52,034 nt of DNA. Origin: Vibrio ordalii ATCC 33509. Lineage in GTDB: Bacteria > Pseudomonadota > Gammaproteobacteria > Enterobacterales > Vibrionaceae. Positions 38,101 through 49,496 of the stretch are shown here, piece by piece; position 1 is the stretch's first letter; each line of letters begins with the position of its first letter. The notes under the pieces were generated by a model. The model was not told where the DNA came from. It made no database searches and worked only from the letters and a program-made list of their open reading frames with translations. The translations under genes and the position numbers were made by a program. Location: contig AEZC01000240.1 of the NCBI GenBank assembly GCA_000257205.1, forward strand, positions 1 to 52,034, in the 5' to 3' direction.

Positions 38101-39274
38101 TCAAAAGAAAGTAATGTCCGTACTAACCATCTTACTTTTTATCTCAGTAGCCTTACCTTTGTGACTTTCATGTTGTTCTATCATGGTGTAATTCTTGGTC
38201 ATTTTTTCCAGCCATTTTTGCGGGGATAATTCGCCTGCGATCGCATGATTACTGTCTTGTTTGAGCAACTCTAATGAATCACTAAGCTCCTTAAGATTGG
38301 TACTGATTTGCTCTAATATTTGGCTGACTCGATCTTGAAATTGCAATTTCACAATCACACCACTTATCGTTTCCTTTACCGAAAATGCATCTTCTTTTAA
38401 ACGCTCAGACTGTTGTTGTAAGGTTTGCGCTATATCTTGGAAGTGGTTAATAACATAGTCGATACGATGCTCAGTTTGTTCCATCTGTTCACTCTCAGCC
38501 GCAATAGCCAATTCAGCTGTCTTAAATGTGCTCTTAATCGCATCACTGACAATGTTCACTTTCTCTGTCATGCTGCTAGCGATCTCTCTTGAACGCTGTG
38601 AGAGGTTACGAACTTCGTCCGCGACAACCGCAAAACCTCGCCCTTGCTCTCCGGCACGCGCTGCTTCAATGGCTGCGTTTAATGCCAATAGGTTGGTTTT
38701 TTCAGCAATGCCCACCACATCGGTTGCCATTTTTTTTAAATTCGACTGTGTACTGATCAAGGCTACGCATTTCATCAAGCATATGCTCTCTTGTTTTTTG
38801 GCTTTCTCTAAGCTCATCAACCGCTTTAGAAAGCGTGGCTCGACAACGCTCAATTTCGCTCATTAAATTACGTTCATCTTTTAAGGTTGAGCCTTGCGAG
38901 AAGGAGAGTGCTTGTGAAAGCTGCGTGACAAGATCACCAAATTGCTGGCTCAGTTGAGTAACAGAATCGGTAAGTTGCACATTGGCTAAATCAATATGAC
39001 GAGACCACACTGGCAGAGATTGGGCAAAAAGAGGCTCTAAAGAATGGTATCCATCGAGTTGGAGCCCTTGTGTTTGAGAAAGGTGTTCAATCGTCTCTTT
39101 TTGAGCTTTGACTTGGGAAATGAAGGATTCGTAATTCCAAAGTGCATAACTGACACTAATAAAAGTAACGAACAACAAAGCCCAAACACCAAAATCAGTT
39201 GGCTGTGGCATAAGAGCAACTATCGACAATAGCACTAAGGGCACGTAAACACGTACCAACCTAATGAGGAGCAT
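38101..39274 (-). pseudogene. Short chemoreceptor, frameshifted at an A8 run
   Basis: First gene of the chemosensory operon, about 390 codons. Two closely spaced N-terminal helices (about 8-24 and 29-46) leave almost no periplasmic part and no HAMP domain, so it would face the cytoplasm. A coiled-coil stretch and an MCP signalling hairpin ([20 protein letters not shown]) follow, then a C-terminal helix with [15 protein letters not shown]. The frame breaks at an A8 run (T at 38730-38737 on the plus strand); seven A would restore [11 protein letters not shown]. An A8 tract is prone to replication or transcription slippage and to sequencing error, so a functional product is still possible. Confidence 0.82.
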
Positions 39275-40136
39275 AATTTATTATCCTTTAGCCATAAAAC
39301 ACTGACGAAAGCTATGGCGTTATGTAAGAAGTTGTTATGCAACGCCTGAAGCTCATAACTAAAGATAGGAAAGCTTAGGGGAATCTGCAATGTAGTCGGT
39401 AAATGTAATTTTACTTTTGTTGTGTTGGGTAATTTTAAACAGTCCACTCTTATCAATCAGAGTAACGATTGACTTTCGTTAAGTTCGGCTGAGTAACGTC
39501 ATTGAGCCCTCCCCTCTGTTCTCATAACATGACGCACTGATCGGATCACATTGGCTTTATTTTATTTAGCTATCTTTCCTAGAAATACATCACTAGAATC
39601 CATCGCTTTTCTGATCCTCCGCACATCGGTTAATTACGAAAAGACAACATTGAACGAATTTAATCACCTAAACTTAAGCATCACATACTGTAATGAAATC
39701 AAATTCATGAACAATACCAAACGAAGCAAAAGCCATCATTCTGCAGGGCGAAGCGACACATTTTGACCCACAAGTCGTAGAGGCTTTTTTGAGTGTTGAA
39801 CAACAATTTGTCGCCATTGCCGCTCGCCATCAGGATAAACATTAATCTCTTATTACAGTAACTCCTCCGCTCAATGGCAAAATATCGTATTTGATGATGA
39901 ATTTTGCCGTTGAGCTGACTTCTTCTCAAAGTAAAACCTATTTAATCTCCCCACCTGAAAGCGGTGGATGATAGAGTTTTTTTAAAAAAATCGCCTTTTT
40001 GTTCATGATTCTTAGCCAACACAAATTATTTTCAGTTTTTCTGTTTTGTGTGTTGTAACAGATATTTCATAAAGGTATAAATAGCTTAATTTTATGTTTC
40101 TAAAATCCCTTCTAATACTTTACATGGATGATGATT
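39275..40136. other. 862-base region between the che operon and aspC
   Basis: Divergent upstream region expected to hold the che operon promoter (minus) near 39280-39350 and the aspC promoter (plus) in the AT-rich stretch 39970-40120. It also contains the tail of a dead HD-GYP gene (39714-39845) and a short hairpin CCACC-N7-GGTGG at 39951-39967. Other open frames here show no family resemblance. Confidence 0.6.
39714..39845 (+). pseudogene. C-terminal fragment of an HD-GYP response regulator
   Basis: A 43-codon open stretch without a start codon reads AKAIILQGEATHFDPQVVEA followed by FLSVEQQFVAIAARHQDKH and a stop. This is the typical end of HD-GYP c-di-GMP phosphodiesterases (pattern GTHFDPxVVxAFL). 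A stop codon lies immediately upstream in frame and no HD or GYP motif remains. It is a decayed remnant; the intact gene may have been lost together with its neighbours by rearrangement. Confidence 0.75.
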
Positions 40137-41327
40137 ATGTTTGAAAAAGTTGTCGCAGCTCCGGCTGACCCTATTCTTGGTTTAACCGAAGAGTTTAAAA
40201 AAGATCCTCGCACTGAAAAAATTAACCTCGGTGTTGGTATCTACAAAAATGAAGCAGGTGAAACACCTGTTCTTGCGACAGTAAAGAAAGCGGAAGCGGC
40301 GTTGCTTGAGTCTGAAAAGACCAAATCTTATCTCACCATTGAAGGTACTGCTGAATATGGGCTCGCGGTACAAAAACTCCTGTTTGGCGATGAATCTGAG
40401 ATTGTGACGCAAAAGCTCGCAAAAACGGCACAAGCGCCGGGTGGTACTGGTGCACTGCGTGTAGCAGGTGAATTTATTAAGCGTCAAATCGGCGACGTGA
40501 AAGTGTGGATCAGCAACCCAACATGGGCAAACCATCACGGTGTTTTTAATGCGGCTGGTTTAGAAACCACGCAGTATTCGTACTACAATTCCGAAACGAA
40601 AGATAAAGATTTCGCAGCGATGCTTACCGATCTTGAGCAAGCTCAAGCGGGTGATATTGTTCTTCTACACGGGTGCTGCCACAACCCAACTGGCATTGAT
40701 CCAACCGATAAAGAGTGGGAAACGTTAGCAAAATTAGTCGCTGATAAAGGGCTTCTTCCTCTGTTTGACTTTGCTTATCAAGGTTTTGCGAAAGGGGTTG
40801 AAGAAGACGCGCAAGGTCTGCGTACTTTTGCGAAATACAATAAAGAGATCTTAGTCGCGAGCTCATTCTCTAAAAACTTTGGTTTGTACAATGAACGCGT
40901 GGGGGCGTTTACCATCGTTGCTGGCTCAACAGATGTCGCTGAAACAGCCTTCTCACAAATCAAAGCGATCATCCGCTCTATTTACTCAAATCCACCAGCG
41001 CACGGTGCTGCTGTGGTTACTTATATCCTCAACAACGCCGAACTGCGCGCAGAATGGGAAAACGAAGTGACTGAAATGCGTGAACGTATTCAAGAGATGC
41101 GTGAGCTGTTTGTTACCACCCTAAAAGCCGAAGGTGTGAAGGCTGATTTTAGCTTTATTGAACGTCAAAATGGCATGTTCTCTTTTTCTGGTTTGAACAA
41201 GGAACAAGTTGCGCGTCTGAAAGATGAATTGGCAATTTACATCGTCGGTTCCGGCCGTATCAGTGTGGCAGGCATGACGAAATCGAATATGGGCCCACTG
41301 TGCAGAGGTATTGCAGCGGTTCTATAA
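40137..41327 (+). CDS. aspC: Aspartate/aromatic aminotransferase (AspC type)
   Basis: PLP-dependent class I aminotransferase that interconverts aspartate or aromatic amino acids with 2-oxoglutarate. 396 residues from ATG 40137 ([13 protein letters not shown]). Key parts: [38 protein letters not shown], the PLP lysine in [16 protein letters not shown], and the C-terminal Arg in GRISVAGM. It is close to E. coli AspC. Three ATGs lie at 40128, 40131 and 40137; the last matches the family start and is preceded by GGATGATG. A strong terminator follows. Confidence 0.93.
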   Translation: MFEKVVAAPADPILGLTEEFKKDPRTEKINLGVGIYKNEAGETPVLATVKKAEAALLESEKTKSYLTIEGTAEYGLAVQKLLFGDESEIVTQKLAKTAQAPGGTGALRVAGEFIKRQIGDVKVWISNPTWANHHGVFNAAGLETTQYSYYNSETKDKDFAAMLTDLEQAQAGDIVLLHGCCHNPTGIDPTDKEWETLAKLVADKGLLPLFDFAYQGFAKGVEEDAQGLRTFAKYNKEILVASSFSKNFGLYNERVGAFTIVAGSTDVAETAFSQIKAIIRSIYSNPPAHGAAVVTYILNNAELRAEWENEVTEMRERIQEMRELFVTTLKAEGVKADFSFIERQNGMFSFSGLNKEQVARLKDELAIYIVGSGRISVAGMTKSNMGPLCRGIAAVL

Positions 41328-41353
41328 TCGATAATGATAAGAAATAGACAACA

Positions 41354-41381
41354 ATAGCCGCCACTTGTCGGCTATTTTTTT
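41354..41381 (+). terminator. Rho-independent terminator of aspC
   Basis: ATAGCCG, an eight-base loop, CGGCTAT and a seven-T run, 27 bases after the stop codon. Confidence 0.92.
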
Positions 41382-41596
41382 ATCTTCAATTCACTGAAAT
41401 GGCACTTGATTCACATCGAAGCGCGTTCACTTTCCCCTCTTGCCTGCAAAGCACGTTCTTTTCATGTACTATAACTCTCTGAATCCTATGTCCAATGCCA
41501 CCGATGTGACCTGATCCCTTTGACAAGTTACATCGTTTAGCTGGCTCGCGACGTCAGAATCCCACAATATGAACTCCGAAACACAAGGAAGCCTCC

Positions 41597-43486
41597 ATGG
41601 AAGCAGAATTAATTGAAATCAAGAACTTCCTTGCTCAGTATCCACCGTTCAATGAACTACCTGAAGAAACACTGTTCGAAGTGACGCAGAGCGTAGAAAT
41701 CTCCTATTTTCGACAAGGTACACCCATCATTCATTTTGGTGATCATATCCAGGACTTGTATTTTATCCGCAGCGGCGTCGTCGAGGTGTACCGTCGCAAA
41801 GGCGAATTATACAACCGCCTAACCGAAGGCGGCTTATTTGGTCAAATGGGGCTATTGACCAATAACCGTGTTCGTTTTCCGGTCACTGCGATTGAAGATA
41901 CGCTGGTTTATTGTATTCCAGAGGCAAGGTTTCAGGATTTATATGACAACTATGATTCCTTTGCTGATTTCGTTGAAGTGCAAGATAACGCGCGCCTTCG
42001 CCAAGCCGTACTGAGTAAAACAGAGCAGAATGATCTCACCACCTCGAAAGTGCGAACCTTACTCAGCCGAGAAGCTCCTTTCGTTTACAAAACAGAAACC
42101 ATTCAACATGCGGCGATCAAGATGGCGGAAGAGAGTATCTCTTCACTGCTGGTGATTGATCCTGATATTTTGCAAGAGAGTGACGACGATAGCAGCCCGG
42201 TAATCGGCATCCTGACTGACCGAGATCTCTGCACGCGTGTATTAGCCGTTGGCATCGATCCTAATCACCTCGTCACGGAAGTGATGACAACGGAGGTTAT
42301 CTCATTAGATCATAATGCTTATGTCTATGAGGCCATGCTGAAAATGCTTCGGTACAATGTTCATCATCTTCCTATACTCAAAGAAAAAAAGCCGATCGGT
42401 ATCATTGAAGCGACCGATATTGTTCGCTACGAATCACAAAACTCATTGCTGCTCGTCAGTCGCATCTTCCAGCAACAAAGCGTTGAAGAGTTAGCCACAC
42501 TGTCGCACCAAGTCAAAGACAGTTTTGTTCGTTTAGTCAATGAAGATGCAAACTCACATATGATCGGCACGGAGATGTCAGTGATTGGCCGTAGCTTTAA
42601 ACAAAGAATCATTGAACTTGCTGAAGAATTACTAGGCTCGCCGCCTATTCCATACTGCTTTTTAGCCTTGGGTTCTATGGGCCGTGACGAACAGTTAATT
42701 GTCACGGACCAAGATAACGCTTTAATTTTGGACGATAGCTATGAAGAAACACAGCATGGTGCTTATTTCGAAGCGTTCGCTAAATTTGTCTGCGACAGCT
42801 TAGATCAATGCGGTTACAGCTACTGTACGGGGGACATTATGGCCAGCAACTCGATATGGCGTATGACTCGTAAAGAATGGGAAGCCTGCTTTGCCGATTG
42901 GATAGATAACCCTAACCCTAAGGCGCTATTGAATGCATCCATCTTTTTTGACTTATACGGAGTGTGTGGCAGGACCAAATGGGCAGAACAACTGAATGGG
43001 TTTATTGTCCGTCGAGCACGCAAAAATAATCGATTTCTTGCATGCCTTGCACGAAATGCGCTGAACCGCACGCCACCATTGGGGTTTTTCAAAGACTTTG
43101 TGATGGAAAAAGATGGACGACACAATAACACCATCAATTTAAAACGTCGCGGCACGGCACCGTTAGCGGATTTAATCCGTGTGCATGCATTGGCTGTCGG
43201 TTCACGTTCTACCAACTCGTTTGAACGTTTAGATGACATCATTGAAGCCGGAATTCTGCCCAAAGGACGGGCGCAAGATCTGCGTGATGCAATGGAGTTT
43301 ATCGCTATGGTACGCATTCGCCACCAAGCGGCTGACGTTGAACAAGAAATAGAGCCAGATAACAATATCGAGCCAGAAAACCTATCTGATTTTGAAAGAC
43401 GTAATTTAAAAGATGCGTTTCAAATCCTAAGCAATGCGCAAAATTTCTTGAAATTCCGTTATCAAGCCAGCAATAACTTTAAGTGA
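41597..43486 (+). CDS. cNMP-binding / CBS pair / DUF294 nucleotidyltransferase protein
   Basis: A 629-residue cytoplasmic signalling protein. Domains in order: cyclic-nucleotide-binding (about 15-135; GGLFGQMGLLTNNRVRFPVT), two CBS domains (about 160-290; IGILTDRDLCTRVLAVGID, HHLPILKEKKPIGIIEATDI), a GlnD-like nucleotidyltransferase (about 330-450) with LGSMGRDEQLIVTDQDNALI, which is the GS-x10-DxD active site, and the DUF294 C-terminal domain (about 480-620). The sensor domains suggest control by cyclic nucleotide and by adenine nucleotides; the protein target is unknown. It overlaps the exonuclease gene by GTGA, so the two are coupled. Confidence 0.9.
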   Translation: MEAELIEIKNFLAQYPPFNELPEETLFEVTQSVEISYFRQGTPIIHFGDHIQDLYFIRSGVVEVYRRKGELYNRLTEGGLFGQMGLLTNNRVRFPVTAIEDTLVYCIPEARFQDLYDNYDSFADFVEVQDNARLRQAVLSKTEQNDLTTSKVRTLLSREAPFVYKTETIQHAAIKMAEESISSLLVIDPDILQESDDDSSPVIGILTDRDLCTRVLAVGIDPNHLVTEVMTTEVISLDHNAYVYEAMLKMLRYNVHHLPILKEKKPIGIIEATDIVRYESQNSLLLVSRIFQQQSVEELATLSHQVKDSFVRLVNEDANSHMIGTEMSVIGRSFKQRIIELAEELLGSPPIPYCFLALGSMGRDEQLIVTDQDNALILDDSYEETQHGAYFEAFAKFVCDSLDQCGYSYCTGDIMASNSIWRMTRKEWEACFADWIDNPNPKALLNASIFFDLYGVCGRTKWAEQLNGFIVRRARKNNRFLACLARNALNRTPPLGFFKDFVMEKDGRHNNTINLKRRGTAPLADLIRVHALAVGSRSTNSFERLDDIIEAGILPKGRAQDLRDAMEFIAMVRIRHQAADVEQEIEPDNNIEPENLSDFERRNLKDAFQILSNAQNFLKFRYQASNNFK

Positions 43487-44211
43487 TAGAAGTGATTAAA
43501 CAATGGTTTCAAAAACCAAGCATCGATTGGGTAGCAAAATATGCCAATAAGCAGTCTTTGGTTAACCATCCGTTACTCAAAGATTTTTATTCAAGGCCGA
43601 TTGCTAAGGGTAGCACGCCAATCGATGAAATAGAGTTTGTCGCTTTAGATTTGGAAACAACGGGGTTAAGTGCGCAGCATGATGACATTATCACCATTGG
43701 CTTGGTGCCTTTTACCTTAAACCGTATCTATCTCAACCGCTCTAAACATTGGATAGTTCGGCCACGCCAAGCGTTAAAAGAGGATTCGGTGGTTATCCAT
43801 GGCATCACACACAACGATATTTTAGATGCGCCAGATTTGGCAGAAGTGCAGGAGTCGATACTGAAGGCCTTATCTGGAAAAATTGTTGTGGTTCATTACC
43901 GCCATATTGAACGTAGCTTTCTCAATCAAGCATTAAAAGTGCGATTGGGTGAAGGCATTGAGTTCCCTGTGATCGATACTTTGCAATTGGAAACGGAAAT
44001 TCAACAACGGTTACATGGAGGTTTATGGAACCAGTTAAAAGGGCAAAAACCACAATCAGTGCGTTTAGGGCAAACGCGAGCGCGTTATGGGCTACCAGCG
44101 TACACTCCACACCACGCTTTAGTTGATGCTATTGCCACCGCGGAATTATTCCAAGCACAAATCGCTCATCATTTTGATCGGCAGCAAAGTGTCCGAACGT
44201 TGTGGCTATAA
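43483..44211 (+). CDS. DnaQ-like 3'-5' exonuclease
   Basis: A 242-residue DEDD-family nuclease. Exo I is FVALDLETTGLSAQHDDIIT (Asp56, Glu58). The mid-domain has DSVVIHGITHNDIL. Exo II reads VVVHYRHIERSFLNQAL, with Glu where Asp is usual. Exo III is HHALVDAIATAELF with the general-base His. The GTG start overlaps the stop of the preceding gene, and homologues of this pair are commonly adjacent in gammaproteobacteria. Substrate unknown; the Exo II change appears to be a feature of this subfamily (inference from memory). Ends at a strong terminator. Confidence 0.9.
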   Translation: MIEVIKQWFQKPSIDWVAKYANKQSLVNHPLLKDFYSRPIAKGSTPIDEIEFVALDLETTGLSAQHDDIITIGLVPFTLNRIYLNRSKHWIVRPRQALKEDSVVIHGITHNDILDAPDLAEVQESILKALSGKIVVVHYRHIERSFLNQALKVRLGEGIEFPVIDTLQLETEIQQRLHGGLWNQLKGQKPQSVRLGQTRARYGLPAYTPHHALVDAIATAELFQAQIAHHFDRQQSVRTLWL

Positions 44212-44270
44212 CTTTTTGATTATCCTTTAAAGGGATTCTTTCAAGGTTTAGTACCGTGATCGACACGAGC

Positions 44271-44307
44271 AAAAAAAGAGGAACCCATGTTAGGTTCCTC
44301 TTTTTTA
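44271..44307. terminator. Bidirectional terminator between exonuclease and MCP genes
   Basis: A seven-A run, GAGGAACC, a loop, GGTTCCTC and a T-run between two convergent genes. Confidence 0.92.
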
Positions 44308-44334
44308 ATCACATCTCGCCTTGCTGCTTTTACG

Positions 44335-46261
<1,927 letters not shown>

Positions 46262-46417
46262 TGGTTTGCAGAATGTTAGATACAGGAACGGAGGCGAATA
46301 TTAACCAGATTTAACACAAGATGCACGAAATATATGTCGAATTCTGACACAAGATAACCATTTGCTTTTCTTAGTATTTTAGCAAAACACTCTAATGACG
46401 ATCGTCAAAAAAACATC

Positions 46418-46443
46418 AAAAAAGGCGACTTTCGTCGCCTTTT
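46418..46443 (-). terminator. Rho-independent terminator of the BCCT gene
   Basis: AAAAGGCGAC, a short loop, GTCGCCTTTT lies just downstream of the transporter stop. A-rich and T-rich flanks may also make it work from the other side. Confidence 0.85.
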
Positions 46444-46459
46444 CAAATCAATGTCGAAA

Positions 46460-48037
46460 TTAACGTTTCAAGAGCTCGGTTCGCATTCCCAACAGTAGGC
46501 TGACACACATCAGCAGCAGCACGATAGTAAATGGCAGCGCCGTTGATATGGCGGCGGCTTGCAACGCTTCAATAGCATTGGTGCCACCAATCCATAACAA
46601 GGCTACGGCGATAGCGCCTTCCATCAACGCCCAGAAAATACGCTGTAGGACAGGGGCATCCACTTTGCCTCCAGCAGTAATACTATCAATGACCAGTGAC
46701 CCTGAATCTGATGAGGTGATAAAAAATACCAACACTAACACAACCGCAATCACTGAAAGTAACGTGCCATAAGGCAGTGCATCAAACATTTGGAACATCG
46801 CCAGTGGCACTTCGGTCAAACCATTCGCGCCTAATTGGCCAACATTGTTGATGACTTGATCAATCGCCAAACCACCAAATACAGACATCCAAATCAAGGT
46901 AACAGCCGTAGGTACTAATAATACGGCGGTAAGGAACTCGCGGATAGTACGGCCTTTTGATACTCGCGCAATGAACATTCCAACAAATGGTGACCACGAA
47001 ATCCACCAAGCCCAGTAGAACACGGTCCAACCTTGGAACCAGGCCTCATCAGTTCGACCGTGCGGGTTACTGAGTGGGATGATATTTTCAATATACGCCA
47101 TTAATGTGGTTGGAATGGATGAAAAGGTTACGGTATAACCAATCAGTGCAACTAAAATCAACAGCAAGAATGCCACGATCATATTGATGTTACTGATGAC
47201 TTTGACACCACCATCAATACCACGCACCACAGAGACCACCGCTAATAAAGTAACGACGGTAATCACGACAATTTGTAAACCCATTCCGGCATCAATGCCA
47301 AACACATGATGGATACCACTAGCCGCTTGTTGAGCACCCAGCCCTAATGAAGTTGCTAAGCCAAACAATGTTGCTAATACAGCCAGAATATCAATGATAT
47401 GCCCTGCCCAGCCCCAAGCGCGATCGCCAAGCAACGGGTAAAAAATAGAGCGAATAGAAAGCGGAAGCCCTTTGTTGTAAGTAAAGAACGCAAGGGAAAG
47501 CGCTACCACACCGTAAATGGCCCAAGGGTGTAGACCCCAATGGTACATGGTTGCACCTAATGCTAGTTTAGCTGCTTCGGGTGTGTTGGCTGCAACACCT
47601 AAGGGCGTCTCATACCAACCGGTAAAATACGCCACAGGTTCAGCGACACTCCAGAACATGAGACCAATACCCATCCCTGCGGCAAACAGCATAGAGAGCC
47701 AAGAAATATAAGAGTAGTCTGCTGTTGCCCCTTGGCCACCTAAACGGATTTTACCAAAGGGAGAAACAATCAAGCCTAAGCAAAACAACACAAAAAGATT
47801 ACCCGACCAAATAAACAGCCAGTCAAAAGTGCCAATAATTTTCCATTTAACGCCATCAAGCCCACTCTTCGCAATCTCAGGATCAACGACTAAAGCGGTG
47901 ACTAAAAATAGCGCAATAAATCCAGCACTAAAACCAAACACTGGATTATGAACATCAAACCCCCACTTTTGCACGTTATCTTGCCCGACTGTGTAGTCAG
48001 TACTGTCAATACTGTACTTATCAATACCTTTTGTCAT
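46460..48037 (-). CDS. BCCT family compatible-solute transporter
   Basis: Sodium- or proton-coupled importer of glycine betaine, choline or related osmoprotectants. 525 residues, twelve membrane helices. Family hallmarks: GMGIGLMFWSVAEPVAYFTG, HWGLHPWAIYGVVALSLAFF, and the Trp-rich WAWWISWSPFVGMFIARVSK with GRTIREF. A good ribosome binding site (AGAGGT) fixes the start. It is divergent from a MarR regulator that I recognise as CosR-like, which represses BCCT carriers in V. cholerae and V. parahaemolyticus at low salt. The C-terminal tail is short, unlike BetP, so an osmosensing tail is not evident. Confidence 0.93.
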   Translation of the reverse strand: MTKGIDKYSIDSTDYTVGQDNVQKWGFDVHNPVFGFSAGFIALFLVTALVVDPEIAKSGLDGVKWKIIGTFDWLFIWSGNLFVLFCLGLIVSPFGKIRLGGQGATADYSYISWLSMLFAAGMGIGLMFWSVAEPVAYFTGWYETPLGVAANTPEAAKLALGATMYHWGLHPWAIYGVVALSLAFFTYNKGLPLSIRSIFYPLLGDRAWGWAGHIIDILAVLATLFGLATSLGLGAQQAASGIHHVFGIDAGMGLQIVVITVVTLLAVVSVVRGIDGGVKVISNINMIVAFLLLILVALIGYTVTFSSIPTTLMAYIENIIPLSNPHGRTDEAWFQGWTVFYWAWWISWSPFVGMFIARVSKGRTIREFLTAVLLVPTAVTLIWMSVFGGLAIDQVINNVGQLGANGLTEVPLAMFQMFDALPYGTLLSVIAVVLVLVFFITSSDSGSLVIDSITAGGKVDAPVLQRIFWALMEGAIAVALLWIGGTNAIEALQAAAISTALPFTIVLLLMCVSLLLGMRTELLKR

Positions 48038-48423
48038 TTTACCTCTCTAGAAATCTAAACATGATTTTTCAGTTGAGATTAATAACCATGAGAACGAAAC
48101 AATTTTAAGAAAAAAACCAAAAATAACTTCGTACTCATAGCAATTTACTTTTCAATATTCTGAACACCCTACCAACACCACAGAAAAAATCCACTAAAAA
48201 GCAACAAAAAATGCCGTCAAAGGCAAAAAACAAGCCTCAAAGGTTAAACTTCAACCAACTTAGGGTAAAAATCGAAAACAAAAACATTCGAGCACTAATC
48301 ATTTTACATCTCAACTTATACACTCATCATCTTAGAGCAACACAAAAGAGGTCGAATGCTACTTTTCAAGTGAAAAGAACTGCACTATGGTCCCCGCTTA
48401 TTAATAACTTTCTTTTTGGGACA
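48038..48423. promoter_or_regulatory. Shared BCCT/cosR promoter region
   Basis: This 386-base AT-rich divergent region should hold both promoters and any CosR binding site. I see no convincing long palindrome. A frame open from 48211 runs into cosR, but its first 71 codons are Lys/Asn-rich and look non-coding. Confidence 0.55.
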
Positions 48424-48906
48424 ATGAGTTTGGAAAAACATGAAGAAGTTTTGATCTCAATTCGACAAATTATTCGCGCAATTGATCTGCACTCTAAAAA
48501 ACTGAATAGAGACGCTGGGCTTACTGGTCCCCAGCTTATTTTAATGCGCTCAATTCAAACCCTTGGTGAGGTGACTATCCGCACATTGTCGGATCATACG
48601 AACATGAGCCAGGCCACTGCCACCACCATTTTGGATAGATTAGAGCGCAACGGATACGTACAGCGAATTCGCAGCAATACCGATAAACGAAAAGTGCACG
48701 CCCATTTAACGGACGAAGGTAAGAAGCTGCTAGAAAAGGCACCGCAACCACTACAAGAAAGCTTTGTCGAACAATTTAGGCAGCTTCAAGAGTGGGAGCA
48801 AAGCTTGTTGCTCTCATCAGTACAACGTTTATCTTCTATGATGAATGCTGAAAACATTGATGTCGCACCGATGCTCGAAATTGGTTCTATTACCAAAGAA
48901 GAGTAG
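48424..48906 (+). CDS. cosR: MarR-family regulator, CosR-like
   Basis: A 160-residue winged-helix repressor. The central MarR domain (about 30-130) includes LTGPQLILMRSIQTLGEVTI, MSQATATTILDRLERNGYVQ (recognition helix) and the wing RIRSNTDKRKVHAHLTDEGK. The start at 48424 (MSLEKHEEVL) matches family length; a frame extending to 48211 adds an unlikely leader. CosR of Vibrio responds to ionic strength and controls ectoine synthesis and osmoprotectant uptake; the divergent BCCT gene supports this identity. Named by resemblance and context from memory. Confidence 0.85.
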   Translation: MSLEKHEEVLISIRQIIRAIDLHSKKLNRDAGLTGPQLILMRSIQTLGEVTIRTLSDHTNMSQATATTILDRLERNGYVQRIRSNTDKRKVHAHLTDEGKKLLEKAPQPLQESFVEQFRQLQEWEQSLLLSSVQRLSSMMNAENIDVAPMLEIGSITKEE

Positions 48907-48934
48907 CTTTGATTGCATTTTAAAATTTGATCGT

Positions 48935-48961
48935 AAAAAAGCCTCGGGGCTACCGAGGCTA
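48935..48961. terminator. Bidirectional terminator between cosR and the next minus gene
   Basis: An A-run, AGCCTCGG, a five-base loop, CCGAGGCT; convergent genes on both sides. The T-run is on the minus-strand side. Confidence 0.85.
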
Positions 48962-48984
48962 ATTCATTCACAACGAACAACAGA

Positions 48985-49374
48985 TTAAATGGCTTTATAG
49001 ATAACTTTGTTGCCTGCTAACTGCTCTTTCACTACCAGATTTTCTTCTACTAGTTTCTTGAGTGCGCCAGTGGCCCAAGCGGCGGCTTTCGCATCTTCTT
49101 GACCAGCACTTAAGCCGATCGATTTAGGATTCATACCTTCTGCGTGGTTAGCGACGATATCTAAAACCTGTTGCTGTTTTGGCGTTAACACGACATCCAC
49201 TTTTTTAGAGTTCGCCGTCGCTTTCTCCACAACTACTTTTGTTGCAGCGGTTTTTGCTATGGTCGATTGCGCTGTTACAGGCTTTGCTGATTGAGAGGCG
49301 ATCAAATTTGCAACCGTCGCTTTAATACGCTTTTGCAATTTGGCCTGCACCTTACGCTTATGAGCAAGTCTCAT
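48985..49374 (-). CDS. Basic protein with winged-helix-like C-terminus, unknown function
   Basis: About 129 residues from ATG 49374 (MRLAHKRKVQAKLQKRIKAT), preceded by GGAG nine bases upstream; longer starts exist in the frame up to 49479. The first 65 residues are rich in Lys, Ala, Val and Thr, like a histone-type or linker tail. Residues about 66-129 (VLTPKQQQVLDIVANHAEGM, SAGQEDAKAAAWATGALKKL, NKVIYKAI) look like a small winged helix similar to a MarR or replication-initiator fold. It may bind DNA; no function is known to me. Seen in Vibrio genomes near cosR, as I recall. Confidence 0.75.
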   Translation of the reverse strand: MRLAHKRKVQAKLQKRIKATVANLIASQSAKPVTAQSTIAKTAATKVVVEKATANSKKVDVVLTPKQQQVLDIVANHAEGMNPKSIGLSAGQEDAKAAAWATGALKKLVEENLVVKEQLAGNKVIYKAI

Positions 49375-49460
49375 CGAATATTTCTCCATTTCACTGCGTT
49401 TCAAGCAGTGGTGAAAATTTGAAGCGCGTTTTATATCAAAAATCGTCCTCGATTTGTAGG

Positions 49461-49480
49461 GCATAGCACAGCATAGCACA
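49461..49480. repeat. Perfect tandem duplication of a 10-mer
   Basis: GCATAGCACA occurs twice in a row in the region upstream of two divergent genes. It could be paired binding sites or a chance duplication. Confidence 0.9.
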
Positions 49481-49496
49481 GATTGAGGGTCAAAAA

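Noticed and set aside
39951..39985. CCACC/GGTGG hairpin followed by a T-run as a terminator
   Set aside because: The stem is only five bases and the T-run starts nine bases after it; too weak to call.
48211..48423. 71-codon N-terminal extension of the MarR/CosR frame
   Set aside because: Lys/Asn-rich, AT-rich sequence unlike the MarR family; the family length fits ATG 48424.
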